From Rebecca billardiae RCC1528 (lineage: Eukaryota > Haptophyta), in NCBI GenBank assembly GCA_965240325.2, contig OZ251232.1, positions 1,860,001-1,924,000 on the forward strand: 64,000 bases of DNA, in the 5' to 3' direction. How positions within the stretch are numbered: position 1 is the first letter of the stretch; each line of letters starts with the position of its first letter. The notes beneath the pieces were generated by a model. That model had not been told where the DNA came from. It was given only the letters and a program-made list of their open reading frames with translations, and made no database searches. Shown piece by piece: positions 53,505 through 64,000 of the stretch. The translations under genes and the position numbers were made by a program.

Positions 53505-53850
53505 ATAGCCTGCACCGCGATCGGATTGCTTGAGCGCGGCCTTGAGCTGCTGGAGCGCGATCCACCTGCGCTGCGCGGCTCGCATGGCCCTGCTGTGCCC
53601 CGAGCGAGGGCGATGATGCAGGTCCGGATGTCAGCTGGCAGTCTCAGCCGCTGGTAGCAGCTGGTCGAGCCTGCCCCGTGCTCCCTGAGCGGTCGCGTAC
53701 GCGCCTGCCGCTCGAGCCAGCTGGCTGGCTGGCGGCGGCTGGCGCTGCGGCGTCGTCCAGGGTGCGCTTCGTCCGCTGCTGCGGCAGCTCCTCGTCGTCC
53801 AAGTCGTCGCCCGGGGGCGAGTCTCGGTCCTCGTGGAGCGGGGCAGCAGG
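53505..53850. repeat. ~340-bp repeat, copy 1 (copy 2 at 56330-56700)
   Basis: Both copies run in the same orientation from GCATAGCCTGCACCGCGATCG through AGCGCGGCCTTGAGCTGCTG and CAGCTGGCTGGCTGGCGGCG to GGGGCGAGTCTCGGTC, with small indels. Copy 1 encodes the C-terminus of the minus-strand frame 53644-54465; copy 2 carries the same stretch with a frame change and ends at TGTATTATAAATGGGGC. Confidence 0.85.
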
Positions 53851-54465
53851 GACTGGCGTGGGTGCAGCGGTCGGTGCCAGGCGCGCCGCCTTGCGCGCCT
53901 GGCGTTCCTTGACGGCGCGGCGCGTCGAGGAGCGACGGCTCGATGGAGAACGAATCCGTCGGCCCTCGGCGTCGCGCCGTTGCCCGCGCTTCCCACGCCG
54001 GGGCTTCTTCTTCCGCTTCTGAGAGTGCTGCTGCTCGTCGTTCGCCTGCAGCGCCTCAGCGTCCGAGCCCTGCGCGGCGGGCGGGCGCACCGGCGAGGCC
54101 GGCGTGACCGCTGCGTGCTGGGCGGTCCGCGGGGGAGCAGTAGGAGGCGCGCCACGACCTCCCTTGCGCCGCCGGCGAGGGCCGGCGGATTTTCCCTGTG
54201 GAGAAGCATAGCCAGCCTCCTGAGTGGCCGTCCTGGCGATGGAGTGCGTCAGCCGCGTGCCATCCGTTAGCGTGATGGTCCACCAGCGCGAGAGGCCATC
54301 CGCGGCGGTGCGCTTCGATCCGTCACACAGTGCGCGGTCGGAGAAGCGCAGCTCGCCGGGGAAAGTCCCCTCGGGCTCGGTGTTCGTGGCGACGCTGGGC
54401 ATCCTCGGTCTACGTGGCCATGCTGGGAAGTACGGACCAATTCTATGATTTAAAGACACAGGCAC
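53644..54465 (-). CDS. Hypothetical basic protein, repeat-associated
   Basis: A 273-residue frame starting MPVSLNHRIGP inside the dispersed CTATGATTTAA-GACACAGG repeat. The N-terminal third has a globular look (GTFPGELRFSDRALCDGSKR, GLSRWWTITLTDGTRLTHS). The middle is strongly basic (KRKKKPRRGKRGQRRD), and the C-terminal part is Ala/Pro-rich with an acidic PPGDDLDDEELPQQ patch. The composition suggests a nucleic-acid-binding or nuclear protein, or a transposon-encoded accessory protein. The C-terminal coding segment is duplicated at 56.4 kb. No known domain is recognised. Confidence 0.4.
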   Translation of the reverse strand: MPVSLNHRIGPYFPAWPRRPRMPSVATNTEPEGTFPGELRFSDRALCDGSKRTAADGLSRWWTITLTDGTRLTHSIARTATQEAGYASPQGKSAGPRRRRKGGRGAPPTAPPRTAQHAAVTPASPVRPPAAQGSDAEALQANDEQQHSQKRKKKPRRGKRGQRRDAEGRRIRSPSSRRSSTRRAVKERQARKAARLAPTAAPTPVPAAPLHEDRDSPPGDDLDDEELPQQRTKRTLDDAAAPAAASQPAGSSGRRVRDRSGSTGQARPAATSG

Positions 54466-54777
54466 GAGGGCGCAGCTCTCCTGATTCGTCTGTCGAAGTA
54501 CTGAATGGAGTTAATGGAGGATGTCGGAGCGCGTTGGCCGCGGGTGAGGGAGTCGTCGTAACCGATGCTGATCACACGGTCACTGAGGTAGTAGGCGCCC
54601 GGGGATGCCGCTGTTTTGCAGTCGTCGTCAGCCTTGGTCATCATGTAGTTGCCCGCGTCGTCGTCGTCCGAGGCTGTTCAAGTTATGATGCCGTAGTGCA
54701 GGTAGTGGATGTGGTCGCCCGGGCCGGTGTGCGCGGCCTAGTGGCCTTGGTTGGTTACAACCGCGATCTTTTATTGA

Positions 54778-54882
54778 CTCATTCTATGATTTAACGACAC
54801 AGGTAGGACGACGCGGGTCTCCTGATTCGTCGGCGGCCGTGCCCGATCGTCGACACGAAGTCGGCGTTGGTGGCAGAGCCCG
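54778..54882 (+). repeat. Dispersed repeat; empty target site of the 915-bp element
   Basis: Reads ATTCTATGATTTAACGACAC then AGGTAGGACGACGCGGGTCT, CCTGATTCGTCGGCGG and GAAGTCGGCGTTGGTGGCAG. The same sequence is split by the 915-bp element at 52487-52534 and 53450-53505. A more diverged copy of the first half lies at 54434-54490. Confidence 0.9.
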
Positions 54883-55117
54883 CCGCCTTGACTGCCCCCC
54901 AGCCCCGTTTTTGGCCGCACGATTGCGAATCTCAGAGTTACTTGGCCAGTCAATGTTTAGAGTTTTGAAGAAGGCGAAAGACTATCTGGCGGCCGAAACG
55001 AGGGACGGCTGTCCCGATGGCGTTCCCGGCCGCGAAGTCCGCCGGTGCCTTGCACGAGGGCGGCCGATCAGTGGCGCCTAGCCCGGTCGTCCGCGCGGTT
55101 GTGTCAGCGCACGCGCC
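54883..55117. other. Spacer, no gene supported
   Basis: Ordinary sequence following the empty-site repeat. Minus-strand frames are short. Confidence 0.4.
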
Positions 55118-55603
55118 ATGTGTGTGCCCCCCGCTGTCACGGCATGTTGTGCGCCAGCACCGTGGGAGCTCCTCGCCTGTTCCTGTCACTCACGGCCAAG
55201 CGACGGTGCAGAGATCTTCAGTCCGAGCCCGCGACTGCTGAACTTCTGTGATACGTGTGCGAATCCTTGCAGAAAAGCACGCTCTGCTCCCGCAAATCTA
55301 CCTGGCGAACGTGCGCTGGTGTCAATGCTTCACGCAGTGCACAAATGCCATGGCGAATCAGTCTTCCCTGCGTGTCACAGGCCTTGGCGTTTGCACATCG
55401 ACAAGCTAACGGAGACGAGTCCCGACGAGCTGCGTATGGCTGTGGTCGCATGTAGTGTGGGCGTCGAACGCCGGAGAAGGTGGTGGCTGAAGGCGATAGA
55501 AGTATGCTCTCCCATCGGGTACAAGCCAGGCTTGGAAGACGTCTGCTTGCATCACACACACAGCTTACGCCGACCCGTGCGACGTGAAGCGCCTCAAGCG
55601 TGA
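55118..55603 (+). CDS. Hypothetical protein or exon
   Basis: Codon-like plus-strand frame including LLNFCDTCANPCRKARSAPA, ALVSMLHAVHKCHGESVFPA and WRLHIDKLTETSPDELRMAV. A C-x2-C-x3-C cluster is present but does not match a finger I know. Codon third positions are less G/C-biased than in host genes nearby. It may be a transposon-derived exon. Limits and start are uncertain. Confidence 0.28.
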   Translation: MCVPPAVTACCAPAPWELLACSCHSRPSDGAEIFSPSPRLLNFCDTCANPCRKARSAPANLPGERALVSMLHAVHKCHGESVFPACHRPWRLHIDKLTETSPDELRMAVVACSVGVERRRRWWLKAIEVCSPIGYKPGLEDVCLHHTHSLRRPVRREAPQA

Positions 55604-56329
55604 CGGAAGCCGAACCCAAGGTGCGCGCAAGGCGTGAGGAGCAGGGTGATCTAACCTTACGCGGGCCTGCTCATCTAGCAGCGCACTCAGTAGATCGCCC
55701 CCGTCCTCAGGCGCACGATGACCACCGAATCGTGAATGTGTAGACGCTGACGCGTGCCAGCTTGCGGCGAGCAGCGACCGTGCAGTGGACTCGGGCCTCG
55801 CGCAAGAACAAGCAGGTTTTTTTGGCGCGGAGGACGCTAGCATGACCTGGACGTACAGCGGGGAGATTGTTTGCCAGGCGTGCCCTACATACAGCTCGCG
55901 TGCCCCTCAGATATCCCGCGCGGAGAACGTCAGCAGCCGAGCATCGCAGTCCGCGCAGCAGCCCCAACCACTCAGCTCCGCCCCTCGCCCACCACGAGAC
56001 GGCGAGACTTACCGACGAAGTGGAACGGAGCGAGCATCTATTTCCTATTGGGGCTCGCGGGAGCCGATGTGATCATTTTTCATTGAGCAAACCCGAGCTA
56101 GCTTTCCATTGGACGGATTCGGGATTGGTGGCTTCGCTTAATCGCTACTCCTCAACGCCAAAACACTACAGCTTCACATCCCGAAAATGCAAGTTTGGAC
56201 AATAGAGTGAGGCACCCTCCTCCAATGAAATTGCTGAAAATCCCGACGAAACTTTACTGACGTACGTCAGTAAACGCAATCTCCGGGAGATATGGCCATT
56301 TCCGCCCACTGGGGTCATTCAAGGTCGGC
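55604..56329. other. Intergenic, declining GC
   Basis: No supported gene; includes AT-rich sequence around 56080-56290 with ACTGACGTACGTCAGT (16-bp palindrome) near 56257. Confidence 0.45.
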
Positions 56330-56700
56330 ATAGCCTGCACCGCGATCGTAAAGCTTGAGCGCGGCCTTGAGCTGCTGAAGCGCGATCCACCTGCGCTGCG
56401 CGGCTCGCATGGACCTGCTGTGCCCCGAGCAAGGGCGAAAGTGCACGTCCGGATGTCAGCTGGCAGTCTCAGCAGTGGGTAGCAGCTGGTCGTACCTGCC
56501 CCGTGCTCCCCGCCCCCGGGCGGTCGCGTACGCGCTTGCTGCTCGAGCCAGCTGGCTGGCTGGCGGCGGCTGGCGCTGCGGCGTCGTCCAGGGTGCGCTT
56601 TGCCCGCTGCGGCGACGCCTCCTCGTCGTCCAAGTCATCGCCCGGGGGCGAGTCTCGGTCATCGTGGAGGGGGGCAGCAGGGGCTGGCGTGTCGGCGGTG

Positions 56701-58180
56701 CCGAGACTGTATTATAAATGGGGCACCGCCCCATTAAAGGCCATTAGCTCAAATCCGAAGAGAACGAAGTTGTAACATTGCCTGGAATCCCTAGATACTA
56801 TGCTGTCCGGGTCCGCAATCCGGGGCGGATCTGAGCAGCCGGATTTTCCGCCCGGACAGGCCAGAAAATGGGATTTTCACCCAAGGGGAGTGAAGGCAGA
56901 AGGGCTGAAGGCCGCGCCCCCGGACGAGCGCTGGGTGAGGAACCCCGATCGACGGCGGTTCCGGACCGAGCTCGCCCGCGGCAATCGCAAACCCACGTTA
57001 CCCGCAACATTGAACATTAATACTGCATTACCCCTGTCCGGTTAAGACCCGGACTGCAAGCGGCTGCGGCAGCAGGGCGTCCGGCTTGCAGGCTTCAGTA
57101 GTGGGTCTGTAAGCTAGTCCGTGCACTCTACTCATTCTAAAGGGCCGCCCCACTATAACGGTCAGGTTTACCCAGAGCGGAGAGCCGAGAGCGCGCGGAG
57201 TTGAAGATTCATCGTTTTTGTCAAAACTGGGCGCAAGTCAGGTGGCTTCCTACCGGCGCCGGCGGATCGCGTGATGGCAGAAGGAGCGCTGTGCCGACAG
57301 CGGCGCCCGCCTTCTCCCCCGGGCGACCCGGCGTAGGTGGGCCCACTGGCTACTGTGGGATTATAGTGGCGCAGAGCGCGAGCTCATAGCGCGGTGTTTA
57401 CTTTCGTCTCGAGCTGGATTCCAGCCCCATGAGATGGCCCCTGGCCTGCCTGGTAAAAAAAACCAGTGGTACATGCTGTAAATATAGGGCGTAACGGTGA
57501 CCCTATTTACTTATTGGAAATGGCCTGTGACCAATGTAACGACCATGTAACGGGCGTCTTAATCGTGATATATAGGGTCGACAGACGTCACTTTGATATA
57601 GCACTTTGATGAGCTGATCATAGGTCTTCAGCAGCATGCACACTCATTGTCACATATACGGCGTATATGGGCACTCTGAGAATATGGGATAACGACCGTT
57701 ATACCCGTGCGTTACATATACACCGCCATGCTGATCAGCATGGCTGCCATAGTATTTCAGACTGTTTCAGACTGCTCTAGTAGCAGCCGTACGGCGTGCA
57801 TGTGACACCTAAGAATTTTTCCAACCCTTCTACCCTCGAAGGACGAGTCTTACAGACTTAAGGAGCCGTGGGCAAAGATTGAGCCTAACCGAGTCGCGGC
57901 GCCAGCCCGCCGGCCGTGGTCAAGGCAAGCAGGAGTGGGGCACGCGGCGCCGGGCACATCCAGCAGCCCGCGCAGCTTGAACACGGCGGACAAGGACCAA
58001 GGTTCGTCGAGTGCTCATCTGTGGCGTTCAAGGCAGGCACTGCTACGCATCGAATGCCTTTTCTCGTGCTCCGACCTAACCGTTGCTCTACATTGCGACC
58101 AAGCTGTGTCCGAGCTGTCCTCAGCTGGACAGTCCTCTGCCTAACTGTGCGCAACGGCCGATTCGTCGCAGCGCTGAGCT
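56701..58180. other. Low-GC intergenic block
   Basis: Clearly lower GC than the window average, especially 57400-57790, with repeated ATATAGGG, TATACGGCGTATA and ACCCTATTTAC words. Short conceptual proteins on either strand lack coding character. The frame of 57885-58595 on the minus strand is interrupted by the C tracts and is not supported. Confidence 0.5.
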
Positions 58181-58181
58181 G

Positions 58182-58260
58182 CCCCCCCCCCCCCCCCCCC
58201 CCCCCGAGCCCCCCCCCCCCCCCCCCCCCCCCCCCCCCAGCCCCCCCCGGCCCCCCCGAG
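58182..58260. repeat. Interrupted poly-C tract (C24, C30 and shorter runs)
   Basis: C24 at 58182-58205, GAG, then about C30 to 58238, then AG, C8, GG, C7. This is the second long C homopolymer in the window. Confidence 0.95.
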
Positions 58261-58830
58261 CCGCACTTCTGGCGCACGCACCCCTGACGTGCGCACGCCC
58301 CCGCAAACACGGCAATCGTGCACACGCGCCCCGCGTGCGGGCAGAGTGAGTGTGGTGGAGCACTTATGTGGTGGTGTGGGCCGAAGTCGCCATTCGGCAT
58401 TAGGGCACCGCTGCGTTTTTCCACGGGCCGGTCCGCCAGACCGCGAAACAATTCACGCATTTTCAGAGCGAGTCGCGGCTCCGCCTTCCCATTGGTCGGT
58501 TGGGGGGGGATCGAAAAATGAGCGGTCGCCAAAGTGAGACATATTATCTCAATACCATCAGGCGAAAGACTGGAATCAGAAAGAAAACAAGCCAATGGTC
58601 GTCCCGGAAGGCATGATGGCTTGGCCGCAATCTCCTTAGCATCTCAGCAATCTTCGCTCGGTTTTTGTGTCCTTCTCCACCTCCACGAGGCCTGGACGAG
58701 ATCGCTTGCGAGCGGAAGGGCGTCGGGTCGAGACTCGAGTAGAGCGCGTCAAAGCGAAGGGGAGCCGCTGGCTCGCTGGCTCCGTGAGGTTCAAGGCAGC
58801 TAGCCGCCGACGCTGATTGCGAAGACGGCG

Positions 58831-59556
58831 GCTGGCCAAGGGCCGTAAGGGCACCCAACTCCCAGTGCGGCCAGCTCGGAGGTTGAGGTGCCTCTGTCTG
58901 TCTCGTGGCCTCGCGACTCGCGTCCGGCCGGCGTGCTTCAAACGCTGCGCGAGGGCGCGACGTCGAGCGCTCTGCCTGGATGACTGGCGGCGATGCCGAA
59001 CCCGGACGGCTCGCCGCTGAGCGGCGCGGGTCAAGGCTCTCCTGACACGCGCGTGAGTCCGCCAGGCTCGCCTCTTTCGCCTCTCGGCCCGTGCAATCGG
59101 CAGTTGCCAACGCGGCGCGCGAGCTCACTCGTGCCGTGCGCGCCAGCAGCAAACGGAGCGCTCGGGCTGCCTGCACCGGGCACGCAGGGGCAAGCGTGGG
59201 CGCCCGCCCGCACTTTGGCTTGTACGCCCCTACGGGCAGCCTCCATGTCCGCCTGACTCACTTCCGTTCCCGGCGGTCGGCTGCTCGACTCGTCGCGCGT
59301 CCGGTGGCCTCAGCCGAGCTGCGCTCGGCTCGCCCCCACCTCCGCCTCCACCTCCGCCTCGCCATCAGCACTGTCCGCCTCGCCCGCCGCGCGCCGCCCG
59401 CCGCGCGCCGCCCGCCGCGGCGCCCCGTCATGCCCGCACCCTCGCCTCCCGCGTCTTCGGCGACGGGCCACTCACCGCGGGCACTCACGGAGGCGAGCAC
59501 AACAGAGGCGCCCCAACCTCAGCACTGGGAGTTGGGTGCCCTTACGGCCCTTGGGC
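58831..59556. repeat. ~55-bp inverted repeat pair flanking 600 bp
   Basis: 58831-58895 (GGCCGTAAGGGCACCCAACT) and 59502-59556 (AGTTGGGTGCCCTTACGGCC) are reverse complements including the GAGGTTGAGG / CCTCAACCTC shoulder. The right copy runs directly into the SINE-like segment at 59551. The sequence between is GC-rich without a supported gene. Confidence 0.75.
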
Positions 59557-59677
59557 TGGCGATGGTCGCAACTCAAGTGGGATTGGGGATTGGAAAATGG
59601 GCTGAAAGACCAGGCATCGTATTCAACTCCAGCCGACCAACACTGCAGCTCTGTGATGCGGGCCCGGCCACTGTACT
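59551..59677 (+). mobile_element. Partial SINE-like copy
   Basis: Plus-strand copy of 32165-32042, GGGCTGGCGATGG through GGATTGGGGATTGG to CGGCCACTGTA, without the tRNA-like part. Confidence 0.7.
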
Positions 59678-59689
59678 GTACACGGCAGG

Positions 59690-60712
59690 CCCCTGGCTTG
59701 CGTCGCGCCGCAGGTTGGGGTCGCCGGCCTTCCTATAGGCGCTCACCACGGCTCTTGCGACGGTGACGGTGACATGGATGAAGACGATGGCGACGCGTTT
59801 CACGACGCTGCCTCTGCGTGGCCAGACTCGCTGCGCAGTCGATCGGCCGGATGCACATCAAAAGGGTGGTGGCTGGCCGGTCCGCGGCGGGCAAGCTCAT
59901 CATGTCGTTCGGGCCTGGCGTCCGCGGCATGTGCCGTTTTCACCTCCCGCAGGTCGCATTTGAGCTGATGGAGTTATGCGGCGACGTCCTCAAGACCGGG
60001 CCAGAGGATCACAGCGTGGAGTGCAACGCTTGTTTTGCCGGGCGGTGAGCCGCGCGTGTTGATTCGCCGCGAATGATCGCTCGGCGACGACGACGACTAC
60101 CGGTCGTCGACTATACGGCCGCGTACGTACTATAACAACGGCGGTATAACTATCGGACCGTGTAGTAGTACCGGCGGGCCGTGGCGCGCCGCCGAGTCGT
60201 GCCGATTCCAGGACGTTATTCTGCCTATTCGTTCCGACGACTCATCCGACGTCGGGCCCGCGCGCGCCTGTTAGCCCGTTATTATTACTCGTCGTCGTTC
60301 CTGAACTTCCTCATCCCGATCCGAGTCCGACTCAGAAGTCAGTGATGTCAGATCCGGGCGCTGCGCCATCAGTGCGGGCGGCGTCACCACTTCCGTGTCG
60401 CCGCCGGCGGAACGTCTCCGCCGCCGGTCGGACCGGCGCTAGAAGTCGTATAGATGAATTGCTGGCGCTAGCTAGATCCGCCGAGTATCCGTGACGTGAT
60501 GCCGTGTCCCGTGATGGGACTGGGAGTTGGTTGGGACATGATTCTGGTCCGCGGCGGCGGCACGCCAATCGCGATAGTTCGACACGCGGTGACTGCATGC
60601 TCTGATGATGATCGTCATCTGTATATTGAGTGACTGGCGGGCAGCAGCGTGACGACGACGCCCACCGCGCTGTCGTCCGTCTAGTGCCAAGCTCCCAAGA
60701 GTCGTCGGGTAT
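59690..60712 (+). repeat. ~1-kb dispersed repeat, copy 2 (inverted relative to 28468-29495)
   Basis: Reverse-complement match to 28468-29495. It begins CACGGCAGGCCCC and ends CCAAGAGTCGTCGGG. It is joined on its left to the SINE-like segment. Confidence 0.88.
59818..60048 (+). pseudogene. Conserved 76-codon open frame in the 1-kb repeat, copy 2
   Basis: Same protein as 29124-29354 with four substitutions seen; reads SFGPGVRGMCRFHLPQVAF and VLKTGPEDHSVECNACFAG before TGA at 60046-60048. The copies keep frame while the adjacent mosaic sequence has many indels. Confidence 0.4.
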
Positions 60713-61172
60713 TTGACGCGGGGCGCCGTGCGCACCGGCGCTGCAATACTACTCGCCAACTCGGCATCGTCACGAGTCTGCACGGGCCTCGGCCGATTTG
60801 GTGAACCCAGCGGCGTGCACTGCCGCGAGCGTGCTGCCCGGGCTGACCTTGGATTCGATGCCAGAGTGATAAGACATGACAATTCCATAGTCTGTGCTTG
60901 CCCTCCCCACTACCCGTACGCCGCGAGTGCCTCCGTACGAGTTCATGGCCGCGTAGAACGGCGCACCGTGCGGCGGGCGACGAGGCCGCACTCGTGAGCT
61001 GCATGCTGCATCCAGGCAACGCCTTGGACGCGTACCTGTGCTTCCTGAGAAGGCGGGCCTCACGCCTGGCTGCGCTGGTGTCGGTGGACGCCCTGAGCTT
61101 CACCGCAGCCAGCCCACCCTGGGCGTCGACAACCTTGTTTACAAACCGTGCCGTGCAGGAGCCCGCTCCCAC
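60713..61172 (-). CDS. Possible hypothetical exon
   Basis: On the minus strand 61172 to about 60990 reads MGAGSCTARFVNKVVDAQGG, LAAVKLRASTDTSAARREAR and KHRYASKALPGCSMQL in plausible codons. A second minus frame at 60960-60775 reads NSYGGTRGVRVVGRASTDYG and SGIESKVSPGSTLAAVHAAG. They might be two exons of one gene, but no domain is recognised and splice sites are not clear. Confidence 0.22.
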
Positions 61173-62052
61173 AAGCTGCTCTCACAGTGAGCCGCAGCTG
61201 GGACATCCATCTGTTCGGCCTCCTCGCTGGGGAGCGTCAGGTCGAGCGCCGGAACTTCCGACTTGCGCGAGCCCAGCAGCCGGCCGAGCGGCGCCCAGCC
61301 GCGCGCGCTCTCCCCCTCCCGCCTCCGCGCGGCGCAGCGTGAATGAAGGCGGGCGCGCACGACGTTGATTGAGAAAGAGCTCCTCCTCCTGCACGCGCAG
61401 GCTCCACAGCACAAGCGCGCCCGATGCGAAGAGGAAAGCATCGAAGGGTGCGGGCAGCGCGTGCTCGTCGCGCTCCCCCTGAGAGCGCGACGTGGGCAAC
61501 GTGAACGTCACGTGCCGACGGGCGTCGGTCAGACGACGTGGACGGGAGGCGAGCAGCGCGGCGGAGGAGACGTGGGTGCCAGTGAGCGTGCACGGCGCGG
61601 ACGGCTCCCCGCCGCAGGGCGTGCCCGCTCGACTTGACGGCGCCGACGCGCGGCGGCGGCGTCGTGTGCCGTCGCCCGTCGGCCGCCTGCTCTAGGACTC
61701 TCGGAATCCTCAGAAGTCCGCCTCGCCGGGCCGCGTTGAGAGCCCCAACTGAAAACTCCCAAGGGGGGCTTCCAGGTCTTGCATCTGAAGACCACGATCT
61801 CCGTCCGATCTTCGTTTAGTCTATTGGTGCGACGAAGCAGGAATATGATTTTCTTTTGTCCTCCGCGTGTCGATCTCGCCGGCTCGCAAGCCAAGCCTTT
61901 CAGAAACGCGGCGCGCGCAGGCCCGAGCGCGCCGGCTCCACGCGCACCGCTCACTCCCCGGCGGCGACGGGTTGATCACGAGGTGGGCGTCCACGCTCAG
62001 TCCGGTGCTCCACCCGGCCTTAAACGGGGCTGTGCATCAAGCAGTGGGCGCG
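61173..62052. other. Intergenic, no gene supported
   Basis: GC-rich with short frames on both strands. The stretch DRTEIVVFRCKTWKPP on the minus strand near 61800 is the only codon-like fragment noted. Confidence 0.45.
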
Positions 62053-62885
62053 CTTATAGTCCCCCTCGGGCTTGTGACTCAAACCCGTGAAAGGCGGCAC
62101 CGTGCCCCCGGTGCCGCTGCGAGCGGACCTCGCGAGCGTCGGTGCGGACGAATACGGCCCGTGCGCGCGGACGCGATGAGCCTGGTAGTCGACCAAGGTC
62201 ATACGTAGTCCCCAGGTACGCGTCGGCGGTCGCTCCTCGCCTCTCTCCGCCAACGCGAGCAGCGCGCGCAAAGGCGTCGCGGCTCGGATGCAACTTGCAC
62301 CGCGCACGCACGTGCACTGCGCCCACCTGATGACCGTGCAGGACCCAAAATCGTTGGTGTCGGGTAGGCCTATGGTTACTGCGACCAGACACGCGCGTGC
62401 GCCCGCAACCTGAGGACGTACACTGCCCACGCACGGGCATGACAGAGTGCGTCGACACGCGCAATTCAAACGCAGTCGTGTAGCAGAGCCAACAACTCAC
62501 TCTAGAGACGCCTCGAGATAGACCACTGAGCGCGGGGAAGACGCATAACATCCATGTGCACGCTGCCCACCGGGCGCACCAGGGGCTAGAGCGCAGCTCA
62601 GCCTCTGGGTGCAGCTTCTCATCCGGCGTGTGCAAGCTGAGTCGCGTCGCCGGCGTCGCACGGCGCCCGCGCTGAGCAACGCGGGTGAGATGAGGTGACG
62701 AGCGGCGGCAGAGGGCGGCAGTACACGTGCTCTTGCTCGGCGCACCATGCGCCGCGCGCGCGGGGACGTCCTCGCGGCCTACGTCGCGTTCTCGCGCGGC
62801 GGCGCGACGTGGGAAGGGCGACCCGGACTCAAACCTCGCAACGCCCGCGGCAGCGGCGGCCGCGCCCGGACTCGAAGAGTGCCTC
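62053..62885 (+). repeat. ~830-bp dispersed repeat, copy 2 with transposon-type terminus
   Basis: Preceded by AT and beginning AGTCCCCCTCGGGCTTGTGA, the same first 13 bases as the 5.8-kb and 915-bp elements, followed by inner sequence shared in inverted orientation with 35225-36050. No opposite terminus was found near 62890-62960, so it is probably a 3'-truncated non-autonomous element. Confidence 0.7.
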
Positions 62886-64000
62886 AGGGAGACCCCTTCA
62901 GGGAAATCGTGCTCGGCTGGGGTCGCGGCTGCGCTGGCGGCTGAGGTCGGACCTCAGCCGAGCCGAGGCCGGCTGAGGTCGATCTCCACATACGGGGAAA
63001 GCGCGAGATAGTAGGCGCCGCGCGCGCCGAGGCGCCTTGCGCCTCCTCGCACGTCGCACCGACGCGTGGCACGCGACTCACGCGGCTGCGCATCGGCGCT
63101 GAGGTACAATGGTCCATCCGCGCCGATCGCGCGCGTGCGCACGCCCTTCCTCGCCGCTGCGGCAGGCGCACGCGCTTCGCGAGCCGCCATGCGTGCGCTG
63201 GGAGGCAAAAGCGCTCGCGCGCGGCGAGGCACGTTGAACGCCCCAGACGCAGCGATGCGTCGTATGGCGTAGCACATGTCACACACGTGCCCTCAGCTTC
63301 GCGTGGCGCCGCGCGTGTGCACGGTCTCGGCGGTGCGCGTCGCGCGCTTTGCGCAGCCGCCAGCACACAGCCAGCTGACCCACGTGCGCGCGGCGTCGTC
63401 GAGTGGGCTGTGCACTGCGCGCACGAGGCGTGGCGCTGCGTGCGTGGCTCGTGGGTGGCATTATGCCCGCGCTCTGCGCCCCGCCTGGCGCTTGGCCAGC
63501 GCTGTGTACCTCCGCGGCCAAGCTGTTCCGCGGCGTGGCAGACGGGGCGATCGCAGGGCGCGGCCGGTTCCAGCCGCCGGCTCGCCGGCCATGCGCACCG
63601 GGACATGCGGTGCCATGTCGGCCTCGCGAGCGCGCGCGGGTGCCACGCAGTGATGCGACTGCCCCTCGGCGGCCGCAGGGCGGTCGCGGCCGCAGCCTGG
63701 CTCATCTCGTCCCCCGCTGCTGATCTGATTGACAAGCTGGTTGCGGCCTACGGTGTTGTTCGGACACAGCAGCCGAAGTGCACAGGTCGGGTATTGTCAT
63801 CAGGTGCAGCGCAACTCGAGAACAACTTGGCATGTCTCTGAGATGGAGGCGTTGCCATTTGCCGGGCAGGTTGCGCACATGTCAAGTCTGGCGGCTGGAT
63901 TCGTCGCATTGTGACTCGATGGCTGCCAAAACCGTGCAGCATGCCTGTGGCTGTGTCGCATGCACGGCCCAGTCCACAGAGCCGCTGAGCAGATGAGAGA
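62886..64000. other. Right end of window, no firm gene
   Basis: A minus-strand frame (63286-62954) reads VRTRAIGADGPLYLSADAQP and ARGAYYLALSPYVEIDLSRP and may be a real terminal exon. Plus-strand frames to 63841 include AAAAWLISSPAADLIDKLVA. None is recognised, and the strand of any gene here is not settled. Confidence 0.35.

Noticed and set aside
57885-58595. 236-residue minus-strand protein
   Set aside because: Its centre is a poly-Gly translation of interrupted C tracts and the flanks lack coding character.

Overview
The window looks like nuclear DNA of a GC-rich unicellular eukaryote, most probably a haptophyte or similar microalga. The evidence is third-position G/C-saturated codons, short GT-AG introns (89 to 137 bases) in otherwise compact genes, a mitochondrial-type cytochrome c with introns, and a protein with a TIR-like domain of a kind I associate with algae and stramenopiles. 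I cannot assign a species. No bacterial operons, rRNA, plausible functional tRNA or CRISPR array were seen.

Layout. 1-10 kb is the conventional genic part: the 3' end of a sulfotransferase-like gene, a three-exon cytochrome c gene, a GT31-like glycosyltransferase on the minus strand, and a large three-exon gene (about 1,488 residues) joining a nucleoside-hydrolase domain, about six membrane segments and a degenerate TIR-like domain. 10-18.7 kb is satellite DNA: a ~197-bp GC-rich satellite (~26 units), a ~150-165-bp satellite (~8 units), and identical copies of a 475-bp sequence 7.8 kb apart. 18.7-21.9 kb is a TIR-bounded 3.2-kb element between a TA and a TATC array. 22-28 kb holds one hypothetical gene, then microsatellites, minisatellites and a C22/G24 foldback. 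28-35 kb holds dispersed repeats, a SINE-like element, an unrecognised two-exon gene and a truncated superfamily I helicase gene.

36.06-45.84 kb is a 9.8-kb near-palindrome. Each ~3.5-kb arm carries a unique ~800-bp flank and a 12-13-unit array of a 214-bp repeat, in opposite orientations, and the centre is occupied by a ~2-kb TIR element. Abutting it is a 5.83-kb DNA transposon (45855-51683) with AGTCCCCC termini, AT target duplications, a DDE_Tnp_4-type transposase, and a second gene that encodes a MYND-type zinc finger. A 915-bp non-autonomous relative follows (52535-53449), and its unoccupied paralogous target site lies at 54778-54882. 53.5-64 kb is repeat-rich sequence with inverted copies of segments seen at 28-36 kb and only weak hypothetical genes.

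The genes do not form a pathway. The window is best read as a few host genes next to a repeat-dominated domain built by DNA transposons, tandem arrays and inverted duplication. The items most worth following are the nucleoside hydrolase/membrane/TIR-like fusion, the transposon with its MYND-finger partner gene and dated empty site, and the satellite palindrome. All exon structures are read by eye; no alignment or database search was run.
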